Source of the DNA: a bacterium
GTDB taxonomy: Bacteria > Zhuqueibacterota > Zhuqueibacteria > Oleimicrobiales > Geothermoviventaceae
Length of the DNA: 64,000 nucleotides
Assembly (NCBI GenBank): GCA_028275345.1
Contig: JAPWUV010000001.1
Span: 310,001 to 374,000, forward strand
Reading direction: 5' to 3'
Shown here piece by piece: positions 25,417 through 34,392 of this stretch. The translations under genes were made by a program, and so were the position numbers. The number at the start of each line of letters is the position of its first letter. The stretch's first letter is position 1. The notes under the pieces were generated by a model. That model had not been told where the DNA came from, did not search any database, and saw only the letters and a program-made list of their open reading frames with translations.

Positions 25417-27300
25417 ATGTTCAGGTTTGGCAAAGGGATTCTGTTGGTTGGGCTGGTGCTGTGGAGCCGGGTTGCCCCGGCCCAGCCGGACACGCTGGTG
25501 GTGATCCACATCAACGATACGCATTCGCATCTTGTGCCCTACGGCCCCAAAGATGCGCGCGGCATCGGCAAGCTGGGCGGGATCGCTCGCGCCGCCACCG
25601 TAGTGCGCGAGATTCAGGCGACCGCCCGCCACACCCTCGAACTCCACGGAGGCGACTTGATGGTGGGAGACTTCATGTACACTCGCTTCCATGGGGTGCC
25701 GGAGATCCGCCTGCTCCTTTCCCTCGGGTGGGACGCCTGGACCGTGGGCAATCATGAATTCGATGCGGGACCGGATTTCCTACTGATGTCTCTGAGCGAG
25801 GCTGGTGTTCCGACCGACTCCTTCGCGGTGATCTCAGCCAATCTGGATCTTTCGCGTCATCCCGGTCTTGCGGGCCGGATCAAGCCGTACGTGATTCGCG
25901 ACTACGGGAGTTTCAAGGTGGGGGTCTTCGGCCTGACGCCGCTCATGGCCAACACCTACTCGCGGCCAGCTCCGGTGGTCATCACGGACCCGCTAATTGC
26001 GGCGCGAGCCATGATCGATACCCTCAGGACTCGCTGCGATGCGATCATCTGTCTGAGCCATTTGGGCTTCGGGGACGACCAGCGGCTCGCCGCGAGCGTG
26101 GGAGGCATTGATGTCATCGTGGGGGCCCACTCGCACACCGTGCTGCCGACGGCAGTGGCCGTGGCGAACCCCGCCTCGGATACCACCTGGATTGTGCAGG
26201 CTGGCAGCCACTACGATTACGTAGGGACCTTCCGGCTAATCCGGCTGGCTTCCCGATTCCGACTTTCCGACTACCGCCTCCTCCCGGTGGATGACACAGT
26301 TCCGGAGGACGCGGAAGTGGCCGCTGTGGTCGCGGCACTTCGGGATACGCTGGCCGCCGATCCCCGCTACGGGGACGTCTACGGGGAAGTTGTAGGAGAG
26401 GCTTTGGTGGACATGGATCGCCAAGTGGGTTCCGGGCGCGAGAAGGACACGCCGGTAGGGAACCTCATCGTCGATGCGCTACGGGAGGCAGCCGGAGCCG
26501 ACGTGGCGATCGACGTTCACGGCTGGATCAGCGACAAGCTGTGGGCTGGGCCGATCACGCGAGCCGACCTATTCCATATCGCCTACTACGGGCTCGACCC
26601 CATTACGGGCCACGGCTTCAATGTGATGCGGATCGGCCTCACCGGCTCCCAGATCCGGCTGGGCATGGAATATACATTGAGGAACGCACCGCAGGATGGC
26701 GATCTCTGGCCGGAGGTTTCGGGCATGCGGGTCGTCTACGATTCCCGCAGCTTTCTCTTGCTGGTGAAAGAGATCACGGTGGGCGGAGCGCCGCTCAAAA
26801 CCGACTCCGTGTACTCCGTGGCTGTCACGGACGGACTCGCTGCCTTCCTGGGGGCTGCGGGTCTTACGCCGGTGTACATTCAGCCGGTGGGGATCTCCGA
26901 ATATGAGGCTTTGGTGAATTTCGCTCGCACCCATTCGCCGCTCGGGTACCGCCTAGAGGGCAGGATCGTGGATTTGGCGGCTCCCGCAGGCGTCCGCGGT
27001 TCCTCGGTGGAGGTCCTGGGCTCTTTCCCCTTGCTGCAGAGTTGGCCGAATCCGTTCAATCAGGCCACGGTGATTCGCCTCGAATTCGGTCCCGTGCCAC
27101 CGGAGGCCTTCTCGCTGTACATTCTAGATGCGAAGGGTAAGCGCGTTCGGACGCTGCACGAAGGGCCGCCGGACGGCCGCCGAGAGTTCGCCTGGGACGG
27201 CTCTTCGGACGATGCCACACCCCTCCCTAGTGGCCTGTACCTCGCAATCCTCCAGGCGGATCGGCAGACAGCCGTGCTCAAGATGCTGCTTCTGCGGTAG
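25417..27300 (+). CDS. Secreted 5'-nucleotidase/metallophosphatase with a C-terminal sorting-type domain
   Basis: The 627-residue product has a signal peptide (about 1-22, ending APAQ) and a calcineurin-like phosphatase domain with metal ligands in HINDTHSH, HGGDLMVGD and GNHEFDAG plus later GAHSHT. A 5'-nucleotidase C-terminal substrate domain (about 320-510) follows. The last about 90 residues start with SWPNPFNQATVIRLEF and end with PSGLYLAILQ and a basic tail, the pattern of FlgD-like/type IX secretion sorting domains. It probably hydrolyses nucleotides or related phosphoesters on the cell surface to salvage nucleosides and phosphate. It is transcribed alone and lies directly upstream of porX, a type IX regulator. 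Confidence 0.88.
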   Translation: MFRFGKGILLVGLVLWSRVAPAQPDTLVVIHINDTHSHLVPYGPKDARGIGKLGGIARAATVVREIQATARHTLELHGGDLMVGDFMYTRFHGVPEIRLLLSLGWDAWTVGNHEFDAGPDFLLMSLSEAGVPTDSFAVISANLDLSRHPGLAGRIKPYVIRDYGSFKVGVFGLTPLMANTYSRPAPVVITDPLIAARAMIDTLRTRCDAIICLSHLGFGDDQRLAASVGGIDVIVGAHSHTVLPTAVAVANPASDTTWIVQAGSHYDYVGTFRLIRLASRFRLSDYRLLPVDDTVPEDAEVAAVVAALRDTLAADPRYGDVYGEVVGEALVDMDRQVGSGREKDTPVGNLIVDALREAAGADVAIDVHGWISDKLWAGPITRADLFHIAYYGLDPITGHGFNVMRIGLTGSQIRLGMEYTLRNAPQDGDLWPEVSGMRVVYDSRSFLLLVKEITVGGAPLKTDSVYSVAVTDGLAAFLGAAGLTPVYIQPVGISEYEALVNFARTHSPLGYRLEGRIVDLAAPAGVRGSSVEVLGSFPLLQSWPNPFNQATVIRLEFGPVPPEAFSLYILDAKGKRVRTLHEGPPDGRREFAWDGSSDDATPLPSGLYLAILQADRQTAVLKMLLLR

Positions 27301-27697
27301 CAAGTGCGGGGGTTGGGCACGCGCCCCAGAGAGCGGCCGGGATCTACTCCGCCACCTCGGCGCTGGCGGATGACCGGGACGAGCGGCAACGGTCTGCCAC
27401 AGCCGGAAGGGCGCGGCCAGTGCTTGCGCCAGGCGGACACGCACTTCCCGCGGGCCAACGGGACTTTCCCGGACGGCAAGGCCTTTTCCCCTCCGCGAAT
27501 GGGCCTGGAGATACCGGATATCCCCTGTGGAGACCCTTTCAGCCTCGCCTTTTTGGGACTGACGCGCCGGGATGGCGAGGCGGAAAGCCCCGGGGAGTCC
27601 CGCTTGAGCCTTCGCGCCGGATGGTGCGCGGCGGGGACCGTGTTGGGGCCCGAAGGGGCTGGGGCAGCAGGTGCAACCGGGGATGAGGGGAAAGAGT
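27301..27697 (+). other. Non-coding stretch upstream of the porX promoter
   Basis: About 400 bases between the 5'-nucleotidase stop and the porX promoter. A 152-codon open frame covers it, but the translation is Pro/Gly/Arg-rich with no recognisable sequence, and it would run to 27762, through the promoter. I regard the region as non-coding. No RNA gene was recognised. Confidence 0.4.
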
Positions 27698-27726
27698 TTG
27701 ACAATCAGCGGACGAATGGCTACTTT
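27698..27726 (+). promoter_or_regulatory. Candidate promoter of the porX-tsaE-tsaB-rimI-acc-guaA region
   Basis: TTGACA (27698-27703), a perfect consensus -35, then 17 bases and TACTTT (27721-27726). The start codon of porX lies 50 bases downstream. Confidence 0.65.
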
Positions 27727-27730
27727 CTTC

Positions 27731-27752
27731 TTCCCCAACTCCGTGTGGGGAA
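27731..27752 (+). repeat. Inverted repeat in the porX leader
   Basis: TTCCCCA (27731-27737) and TGGGGAA (27746-27752) form a perfect 7-bp inverted repeat with an 8-base centre, just downstream of the -10 element and upstream of the porX start. It could be an operator or a leader hairpin. No factor can be assigned. Confidence 0.4.
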
Positions 27753-27776
27753 ATTGACTTAGTTAGCTCGGTGACC

Positions 27777-29342
27777 ATGGCACAACGAGCGAGAATCCTT
27801 TGGGTGGACGACGAGATCGAACTCTTGCGCGCCCACGTGCGCTTCCTTGAGGAGCGCGGGTACGACGTGCGTACGGTGCCCAATGCCGAAGATGCGCTCG
27901 TCATCCTTGGTCAGGAGAGTTTCGACGCCGTCCTGCTGGACGAGATGCTCAACGGCATGGATGGTCTGAGCGCCTTGGCCGCCATCAAGGAGCGATATCC
28001 CTCGCTCCCGGTGATCATGGTGACCAAGAGCGAGGAAGAGACGCTGATGGAGGAGGCCATCGGCAGCAAGATCGATGACTACCTCACCAAGCCCGTCAAT
28101 CCCAGTCAGATCATCCTCACGCTGAAACGTGTGCTGGAGGGACGGCGCATCGAAAGGGAGCGGATTTCGAAGAAGTACCCGGAGGAGTTCGCGCGCATCG
28201 GGGCCAGCCTGGCGGCCGCTCAGGGATGGCGGGAGTGGGTGGAGATCGCCCTCCGGCTCACCGAGTGGGAGCTTCAGATCGATGCCCATCCTGAGGTGGG
28301 GCTCCGGGAGATCCTCCAGGACCAGCGCAGAGAATGCAATGCGGCGTTCGCCCGGTTCGTGGAAGAGCAGTATCTCGACTGGATCTGGGAACGGACTTCG
28401 GACCGCCCGCCCCTCTCGCCGGAGGTGTTCGGGCGCTGGGTCGTGCCTCTTCTCCGGGAGGGCCGGAAGGTGCTCTTCGTCGTGATCGACAACTTGCGCC
28501 TCGACCAGTGGCTCGCTTTGGAGGACCTTCTGTTTTCCTCCTTCCGGGTTCGGCGCGACTACTACCTGAGCATCCTTCCGACGGCCACCCCATTCTCCCG
28601 GAACGCCATCTTCGCCGGACTCTTCCCCATCGACATTGAGCGCCTGCACCCGGATCTGTGGTTGCGCGGTCCGGATGACGAATTGAGCCGCAATCGTTAC
28701 GAGGCGGACCTTCTGAACCGGCAAGTCAAACGCTTCAACCTGTATCTTCGCGAGCCGCCGAGATATGTGAAGATCGTCGAGGCCGAGGAGGCCCGGCGCT
28801 TCGAGCGGGAATTCGGAAGTTTGAGCGGGACCAGTCTGATCGCTGTGGTGCTGAACTTCGTGGATATCCTGGTGCACCGGAGGAGCGACTCCGAAGTGCT
28901 GAAACAGATCGCCCCGGATGAGGCTGCCTTTCGCTCCATCACCCGTAGCTGGTTCGAACACTCCTACCTGCTTCGCGTGTTGCGGGAGGCGGCGCGTCTG
29001 GGGTTCACCGTGGTGATGACCTCAGACCACGGGAGCATCCGGGGCACCCGAGGCGCGAAGGTGATCGGAGACCGCGAGACCTCCACCAATCTGCGCTACA
29101 AGTACGGCAAGAACCTCCAGGCCCATCCCAAGCAGGCGATCATTGTGCGCGATCCCCGGAGCTACAAGCTTCCAGCCCGAGGTATCAACGCCAATTACCT
29201 CATCGCCAAAGAGGACTACTACTTCGTTTACCCGACCAATTACCACCAGTACCTGGCGCAGTACCGCGACAGCTTCCAGCACGGTGGCGTCTCGCTGGAG
29301 GAGATGGTCCTGCCGGTTCTGGTGATGGAACCCCTGGGTTGA
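27777..29342 (+). CDS. porX: PorX-type response regulator with PglZ/alkaline phosphatase-superfamily effector
   Basis: In Bacteroidota, PorX with the sensor PorY and an ECF sigma factor controls type IX secretion genes, and its PglZ domain is a nucleotide phosphodiesterase. This 521-residue protein has a receiver domain (1-120) with acidic pocket DDE, phospho-acceptor Asp55 (VLLDEM), Thr83 and Lys105 (TKP). A helical linker follows, then the PglZ domain (about 200-515) with VVIDNLRLDQW, LPTATPFSRNAI and the metal-site MTSDHGS. All expected elements look intact. ATG 27777 was chosen over GTG 27771. No histidine kinase is adjacent. Two likely type IX cargo proteins are in the window. Confidence 0.9.
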   Translation: MAQRARILWVDDEIELLRAHVRFLEERGYDVRTVPNAEDALVILGQESFDAVLLDEMLNGMDGLSALAAIKERYPSLPVIMVTKSEEETLMEEAIGSKIDDYLTKPVNPSQIILTLKRVLEGRRIERERISKKYPEEFARIGASLAAAQGWREWVEIALRLTEWELQIDAHPEVGLREILQDQRRECNAAFARFVEEQYLDWIWERTSDRPPLSPEVFGRWVVPLLREGRKVLFVVIDNLRLDQWLALEDLLFSSFRVRRDYYLSILPTATPFSRNAIFAGLFPIDIERLHPDLWLRGPDDELSRNRYEADLLNRQVKRFNLYLREPPRYVKIVEAEEARRFEREFGSLSGTSLIAVVLNFVDILVHRRSDSEVLKQIAPDEAAFRSITRSWFEHSYLLRVLREAARLGFTVVMTSDHGSIRGTRGAKVIGDRETSTNLRYKYGKNLQAHPKQAIIVRDPRSYKLPARGINANYLIAKEDYYFVYPTNYHQYLAQYRDSFQHGGVSLEEMVLPVLVMEPLG

Positions 29343-29359
29343 AGCCCGGTGCGGACGGG

Positions 29360-29854
29360 ATGCACGGCGCAGGTTTCTCGACGGTGCGAGGAGCGGATTT
29401 CGTACGGGGGCAGGACGTGCGGGTGCTTTCCCACTCCGAATCGGAGACGCGGGAGGTGGGTGCCCGACTGGCGACTGTGCTCCAACCGGGCGATGTGGTG
29501 GCATTGTACGGGGAGCTGGGCGCCGGGAAGACCCGTCTCATCCAGGGCATCTGCCGCGGACTTGGTGTGCGGGAAGAGGTGACCAGCCCCTCATTTGTCC
29601 TGATCAACGAGTACCGCGGCCGGATTCCCGTTTACCATTTCGACTTCTACCGCCTTGAGAGACTGGAGGAGATCGCCGGGCTCGGGATCGAAGAATACTT
29701 CGATGGCTCTGGCGTCTGTCTCATCGAATGGGCCGACCGCGCGGAACCCTTGCTTCCGCCCGAGCGGATCGAGGTGGTGATTTCCCTGATTCCGGCGCCC
29801 GGTGAAGAGACCGAACGCGAGATCGAAGTCCGATGGAAACGACCGGCGCGGTGA
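29360..29854 (+). CDS. tsaE: tRNA t6A biosynthesis ATPase
   Basis: TsaE is the ATPase that drives cycles of the TsaBDE complex during N6-threonylcarbamoyl modification of A37 in ANN-decoding tRNAs. The 164-residue product has the P-loop GELGAGKT (51-58), the SPSFVLINEY segment, the HFDFYRL motif and the EWADR segment typical of the family. About 18 residues precede the usual family start, so translation may begin later (a GTG before RVLSHS). It begins 18 bases after porX and overlaps tsaB by 22 bases. tsaD and tsaC are not in the window. Confidence 0.93.
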   Translation: MHGAGFSTVRGADFVRGQDVRVLSHSESETREVGARLATVLQPGDVVALYGELGAGKTRLIQGICRGLGVREEVTSPSFVLINEYRGRIPVYHFDFYRLERLEEIAGLGIEEYFDGSGVCLIEWADRAEPLLPPERIEVVISLIPAPGEETEREIEVRWKRPAR

Positions 29855-30552
29855 ACATCCTGGCGATCGAGACGGCCACGCAAATCTGTTCCGTGGCGGT
29901 GGCGGCAGGCGAGCTTCTCCTGGCGGAAGAGACGCTGAATATCGGCAGGATCCATGCGGAGAAGCTGGCGGCCCTGGTGGACCAGCTCCTGGCCGAACTC
30001 GGCAAACGGCCGGACGAAATCGACGTGCTGGCGGTGAGCGGCGGACCCGGTTCCTTCACGGGGCTGCGGATCGGTCTCGCCTTCGCCAAAGGCTTCGCAC
30101 TGGCCGGCGGGCAACGGCTTATCCTGGTCCCGACGTTGATGGCCCTGGCCCTGCGTCCAGGGATTGTCCGAAGGCCGGTGTGCCCCGTTCTGCGCTCCCG
30201 ACGCGGCGAGCTGTATGCTGCCGTCTACGAGTGGCGTGGGTCGGAACTGATGACGGCAGTGGCGGAACGGGTGCTGCCGGAGGAGGAGCTCGGCCTTTTC
30301 CTCCCTCGCGGCGCTCTGCTGACGGGCGATGTCGACTCGCTCCCGCCTGAGATCCGATCGCAGGTGGAGAGCCGCGAGGACGTAGAGCTCGCTGCCCCTT
30401 GGCTTCGGACTCCGTCTGCAGCCGCTGTGGCGCAGGTAGGGTTTTGGCTTTGCCGAAGAGGGGAATTTGCGGACCTGGACACGGCGGAGCCCAGGTATCT
30501 GCAGGAATTCGTAGCGCGAAAACTCGAAGGCGTGGAAAAACATGTACAGTGA
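29833..30552 (+). CDS. tsaB: tRNA t6A biosynthesis protein TsaB
   Basis: TsaB is the inactive ASKHA-fold partner that forms a heterodimer with TsaD in t6A synthesis. The 239-residue product carries the family segments NILAIETATQ, SGGPGSFTGLRIGLAFAKG and CPVLRSRRGELYAAVY. ATG 29833 overlaps tsaE by 22 bases. GTG 29851, which overlaps the tsaE stop as GTGA, would give the commonest TsaB N-terminus and may be the true start. The end overlaps rimI by 11 bases. The order tsaE-tsaB-rimI is widespread and confirms the assignment. Confidence 0.93.
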   Translation: METTGAVNILAIETATQICSVAVAAGELLLAEETLNIGRIHAEKLAALVDQLLAELGKRPDEIDVLAVSGGPGSFTGLRIGLAFAKGFALAGGQRLILVPTLMALALRPGIVRRPVCPVLRSRRGELYAAVYEWRGSELMTAVAERVLPEEELGLFLPRGALLTGDVDSLPPEIRSQVESREDVELAAPWLRTPSAAAVAQVGFWLCRRGEFADLDTAEPRYLQEFVARKLEGVEKHVQ

Positions 30553-31036
30553 GACGAGGAGCTTGGAGCGGGGAGGAGGGGAAACGGAGGAGGCCCCGGT
30601 CACCATCCGGCCCATGCGATTCTCGGACATCCCTACGGTGGTCTACTGGGAGCGCAAGATCTTCCCAAGCCCCTGGTCTCCGGAGAACTTCCTGGCGGAG
30701 CTGGAGAATCCGCGCGTGTCCATCGCCGTGGTGATGGAGTGTGGCGGCGAGTTCGCGGGGTACGCAATGGCCTGGGCGGTGGCCGACGAGCTACACATCA
30801 CCAACCTCGCTGTCGTGCCGTCTTTCCGGAGACGGGGAATTGCGGAGAAGGCCATGGAGTACCTCCTCCAGCTCGGCAGACAACGCGGATGTCGCTATGC
30901 CCAGCTCGAAGTGAGGGTGAGCAATACGGGAGCGATCCGCCTGTACGAAAAACTCGGCTTCGCCAAACTGGGTATTCGCAAGAAGTACTATTTCCGCGAA
31001 GGGGAGGACGCCTTTGTGATGGGCCGAGAACTGTGA
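30542..31036 (+). CDS. rimI: Ribosomal protein S18-alanine N-acetyltransferase family (RimI)
   Basis: A GNAT-fold acetyltransferase of 164 residues. The acetyl-CoA-binding motif is seen in LAVVPSFRRRGIAEKAM, with the following LEVRVSNTGAIRLYEKLGF segment typical of RimI, which acetylates the N-terminal alanine of ribosomal protein S18. The first about 20 residues are extra relative to E. coli RimI. Position directly after tsaB supports the identity, since tsaB-rimI pairs are common. Broader N-acetyltransferase specificity cannot be excluded. Confidence 0.88.
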   Translation: MYSETRSLERGGGETEEAPVTIRPMRFSDIPTVVYWERKIFPSPWSPENFLAELENPRVSIAVVMECGGEFAGYAMAWAVADELHITNLAVVPSFRRRGIAEKAMEYLLQLGRQRGCRYAQLEVRVSNTGAIRLYEKLGFAKLGIRKKYYFREGEDAFVMGREL

Positions 31037-31094
31037 AGGGGCGGAAGAGGGTAGGCGATTTGGCGAGGGACGAATCGGGTGGAGTGGACGTCCG

Positions 31095-31991
31095 ATGAGC
31101 TGGTTCCGAAGGACGCAAAAGGGCCTTGTGGCACAGCAAAAGAAGGATCTCCCCGACGGGATGTGGCTGAAGTGCGAGAAGTGCCGGGAGATCATCTACC
31201 GCAGGGATCTGGAGGAAAACTACTTCGTTTGTCGGTTTTGCGGTTTCCACTTCCGCATTCGGGCGTACGATTACGTCCGGCTCCTCGCGGATGAAGGGAG
31301 CTTCGAGGAATTCAATCAGCACCTGGAATCGGTGGATCCCCTCGGCTTCCGGGACAGCAAGCGGTACTCCGATCGGCTCAAGGAGGCCAAGAACAGCACG
31401 GGCATGAACGAAGCCATTGTGACGGGCACCGCCCGCGTGGAAGGGATCCCCTACGTGCTCGGGGTGATGGACTTTGCCTTCATCGGAGGGAGTATGGGCT
31501 CGGTCGTGGGGGAGAAGGTGGCCAGGGCGATTGACCGTGCGATTGAGCTTCGATATCCGCTGGTGATCGTGAGTGCTTCCGGCGGCGCCCGCATGCAGGA
31601 AGGGGCTCTTTCCCTGATGCAGATGGCGAAGACCTCCGCGCGGCTGACCCTGCTCTCCGAAGCTCGCTTGCCGTACATCTCCGTCCTCACGCATCCGACC
31701 ACGGGAGGGGTCACGGCAAGCTACGCGATGCTCGGCGACGTAATCCTGGCCGAGCCGGGAGCGCTCATCGGCTTCGCCGGACCGCGGGTGATCCAGCAAA
31801 CGATCCGCCAGGAGCTGCCGGAAGGTTTCCAGACCGCGGAATTCCTGTTGCAGCATGGGTTTGTCGATGCTGTGGTCCCGCGCAAGGAGCTCAAGGCCCG
31901 GATCGCGCAGCTGTTGCGCTTCTTCGGTTTCACGCCCGTGCAGCAGGCTGGGGAGCCCTCCTTCGCATGCCCGGAGGTGGAGAGGCAATGA
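31095..31991 (+). CDS. accD: Acetyl-CoA carboxylase carboxyltransferase subunit beta
   Basis: AccD with AccA transfers the carboxyl group from biotin to acetyl-CoA to form malonyl-CoA. The 298-residue product has the N-terminal zinc ribbon with CEKC and CRFC pairs and a crotonase-fold carboxyltransferase domain with GGSMGSVVGEK, SASGGARMQEG and HPTTGGVTASYA segments. Length and motif order are normal. It lies 58 bases after rimI and overlaps surE by ATGA. accBC is 29 kb upstream in a different cluster, and accA is not seen. Confidence 0.96.
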   Translation: MSWFRRTQKGLVAQQKKDLPDGMWLKCEKCREIIYRRDLEENYFVCRFCGFHFRIRAYDYVRLLADEGSFEEFNQHLESVDPLGFRDSKRYSDRLKEAKNSTGMNEAIVTGTARVEGIPYVLGVMDFAFIGGSMGSVVGEKVARAIDRAIELRYPLVIVSASGGARMQEGALSLMQMAKTSARLTLLSEARLPYISVLTHPTTGGVTASYAMLGDVILAEPGALIGFAGPRVIQQTIRQELPEGFQTAEFLLQHGFVDAVVPRKELKARIAQLLRFFGFTPVQQAGEPSFACPEVERQ

Positions 31992-32770
31992 AGGAAGATC
32001 GGAAGCCCTTCATCCTGCTCACCAATGATGATGGGATTTCCGCGCCGGGGCTCCAGGCCCTACATGAGGCTCTCAGCGACATGGCGGACCTGATGGTCGT
32101 GGCCCCATCGGGCGAGATGAGCGCCGTGGGGCATGCCATCACCCTCTCGGATCCGCTGCGCGTCTGGGAGTTCGAGAAGGACGGGCGCTTCTTCGGCTAC
32201 GCGGTGAAAGGAACCCCTGCCGACTGCGTGAAGGTGGCTTACTGGGCCTTGCTCAATGGCCGAAGGAAGTGGGATGTGGTGATCTCCGGGATCAATCACG
32301 GCGCCAACACGGGGATCGACATAATCTACTCCGGGACGGTCTCGGCCGCGACGGAGGGCGCAATCCTCGGCATTCCCTCCTTCGCCATCTCCGTGGCGAC
32401 ATTCCGCAAGCCCGACTTCTCCGTAGCCGTGGATTTCGCCCGCAAGATGGTGAATTGGATCCTCGACCATGGGCTGCCAGCCGGCGTCTATCTCAATATC
32501 AACGTGCCGCCGCTCCCCAGGGAGGAGATCCGCGGCGTTCGCCTAACGCGCCAGAGTCTGGCCGTGTACGAGGAGCGCTACGAGGTGCGGCGCGATCCCC
32601 GGAACCGCGTGTATTACTGGCTGGCTGGCGAGAAGGTGGGGGTGGAGTCTGACGACGAAGTGGATGAGCAGGCAATCCGGCAGGGCTTCATCTCGGTCAC
32701 CCCGCTCCACTACGACCTCACGAGCTACGAGGCCCTGCGCGAACTCCGAAGCTGGTCTTTGGTCCCATGA
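31988..32770 (+). CDS. surE: 5'/3'-nucleotidase SurE
   Basis: SurE is a metal-dependent survival phosphatase acting on nucleoside monophosphates and short polyphosphate. The 260-residue product has the acidic metal site TNDDG (Asp14, Asp15), the [13 protein letters not shown] segment, KGTPADCVK and the [19 protein letters not shown] signature. It starts within the accD stop (ATGA) and its own stop overlaps guaA in the same way, so the three genes are translationally coupled. All active-site elements look intact. Confidence 0.95.
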   Translation: MKEDRKPFILLTNDDGISAPGLQALHEALSDMADLMVVAPSGEMSAVGHAITLSDPLRVWEFEKDGRFFGYAVKGTPADCVKVAYWALLNGRRKWDVVISGINHGANTGIDIIYSGTVSAATEGAILGIPSFAISVATFRKPDFSVAVDFARKMVNWILDHGLPAGVYLNINVPPLPREEIRGVRLTRQSLAVYEERYEVRRDPRNRVYYWLAGEKVGVESDDEVDEQAIRQGFISVTPLHYDLTSYEALRELRSWSLVP

Positions 32771-34308
32771 GCGAGCAGGAAACCCTTCTCGTACTGGATT
32801 TCGGTTCGCAGTACACGCAGCTCATCGCCCGGCGGATCCGGGAGCTCGGCGTGTACTCCGAGATCTGGCCCTGCTTCAGTCCCCTCGAGCAGATCCGGCG
32901 TGCCCGACCGAAGGGGATCATCTTGTCCGGAGGTCCGGCGAGCGTCTACGATCCCGGGGCGCCCCTGCCGGATCAAGGCTTGTTTCAACTGGGCGTTCCT
33001 ATCCTCGGGATTTGCTACGGCCTTCAGGTGATGGCGCATCTGCTTGGGGGCAGGGTCCAGAAGGCACCGCAGCGAGAATACGGCCGGGCCGAGCTGGTGG
33101 TGGATGTGCCTGAGCCCCTTTTTCACGATCTGCCGCGGCAGATGACCGTGTGGATGAGCCACGGAGACCGCCTGGAAGAGCTCCCGCCGGGCTTCGAGGT
33201 GGCCGCTCACACTGCCAACTCCCCCCTGGCCGCGATCCAATCGGTGAGCCGCCAGATGTACGGACTTCAGTTCCACCCCGAGGTGGCTCACACCCCGCTC
33301 GGCAAGGAGATCCTGCGCAATTTCGCTTTCCGGGTGTGCGGATGTCGAGGCCTTTGGAACCCGCGCTCTTTTGTGGAGCATACGGTGGCGGAGATCCGGA
33401 ACCAGGTGGGAGATGCGCGCGCCATCTGCGCCCTCAGCGGTGGGGTGGACTCCTCGGTGGCGGCGGTGCTCGTGTCGCGCGCCATCGGCAAGAATCTGAT
33501 AGCGATCTTCGTGGATACCGGGCTCCTTCGGGCCAACGAGGCCGAGGAGGTGCGGCAGAACTTCGAGGGGAAGTTCGATTTCCAGTTCCGCTTCGTGGAT
33601 GCGCGGGATCTTTTCCTCGGGCGGCTGCGCGGGGTGACCGACCCGGAGCAGAAGCGGAAGATCATCGGGGAGACGTTCATCGAGGTGTTTGAGGCCGAAG
33701 CCCGGCAGCTGGGGGACATCAAGTACCTGGTGCAAGGCACTTTGTATCCGGATGTGATCGAGAGTCGGTCCACGCGGGGGCCCTCTGCCCGGATCAAGAC
33801 GCATCACAATGTGGGTGGGTTGCCGGAGCGCATGCATTTGAGGCTGATTGAGCCTCTGCGGGAGCTTTTCAAGGACGAAGTGAGGCAGGTGGGGCGCGAG
33901 CTCGGCTTGCCCGAATCGATCCTGCGTCGCCATCCTTTCCCCGGACCGGGGCTTGCGGTTCGCATCCTTGGGGAGGTGAGTCCCGAGCGGGTACAGATCT
34001 TGCAGGAAGTAGATCGCGTGTTCATCGAGGAGTTGCGCAGGGCCGGCCTTTACGATGAGGTGTGGCAGGCTTTCGCGGTGCTTCTTCCTGTGCGATCCGT
34101 TGGGGTGATGGGCGACGAGAGGACGTACGAGCATGTGGCGGTCTTGCGTGCGGTCACCAGCGTCGACGGCATGACCGCCGACTGGGCGCGGCTCCCTCAT
34201 GAGTTCCTGGCACATGTCTCAAACCGAATCATCAATGAGGTTCGGGGAGTCAACCGCGTCGTCTACGACATCAGCTCCAAGCCGCCCAGCACCATTGAAT
34301 GGGAGTAG
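32767..34308 (+). CDS. guaA: GMP synthase (glutamine-hydrolysing)
   Basis: GuaA converts XMP to GMP using ATP and ammonia released from glutamine. The 513-residue product has an N-terminal class I glutaminase domain with nucleophile Cys83 (GICYGLQ) and the His-Glu pair in FHPEVAHT. The central ATP pyrophosphatase domain has the PP-loop [10 protein letters not shown], and the C-terminal dimerisation domain ends in the typical [14 protein letters not shown]. Length is standard. It overlaps surE by four bases and is followed 84 bases later by glmS. Confidence 0.97.
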   Translation: MSEQETLLVLDFGSQYTQLIARRIRELGVYSEIWPCFSPLEQIRRARPKGIILSGGPASVYDPGAPLPDQGLFQLGVPILGICYGLQVMAHLLGGRVQKAPQREYGRAELVVDVPEPLFHDLPRQMTVWMSHGDRLEELPPGFEVAAHTANSPLAAIQSVSRQMYGLQFHPEVAHTPLGKEILRNFAFRVCGCRGLWNPRSFVEHTVAEIRNQVGDARAICALSGGVDSSVAAVLVSRAIGKNLIAIFVDTGLLRANEAEEVRQNFEGKFDFQFRFVDARDLFLGRLRGVTDPEQKRKIIGETFIEVFEAEARQLGDIKYLVQGTLYPDVIESRSTRGPSARIKTHHNVGGLPERMHLRLIEPLRELFKDEVRQVGRELGLPESILRRHPFPGPGLAVRILGEVSPERVQILQEVDRVFIEELRRAGLYDEVWQAFAVLLPVRSVGVMGDERTYEHVAVLRAVTSVDGMTADWARLPHEFLAHVSNRIINEVRGVNRVVYDISSKPPSTIEWE

Positions 34309-34392
34309 TGGGGACCTGCGCCTCGAGGCGGCAGGCCAGATCCGACCCTGCGCAGGGCAATGGCTTCTTGACCGCGAGTAGGGAGGGGCCCA

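Noticed and set aside
27304-27762. 152-codon frame between the 5'-nucleotidase and porX
   Set aside because: It has no recognisable sequence and a Pro/Gly/Arg-rich composition, and it runs through the porX promoter and leader hairpin.
34309-34392. Possible glmS ribozyme upstream of glmS
   Set aside because: The gap is only 84 bases and lacks the ribozyme core. A simple ribosome site explains it.
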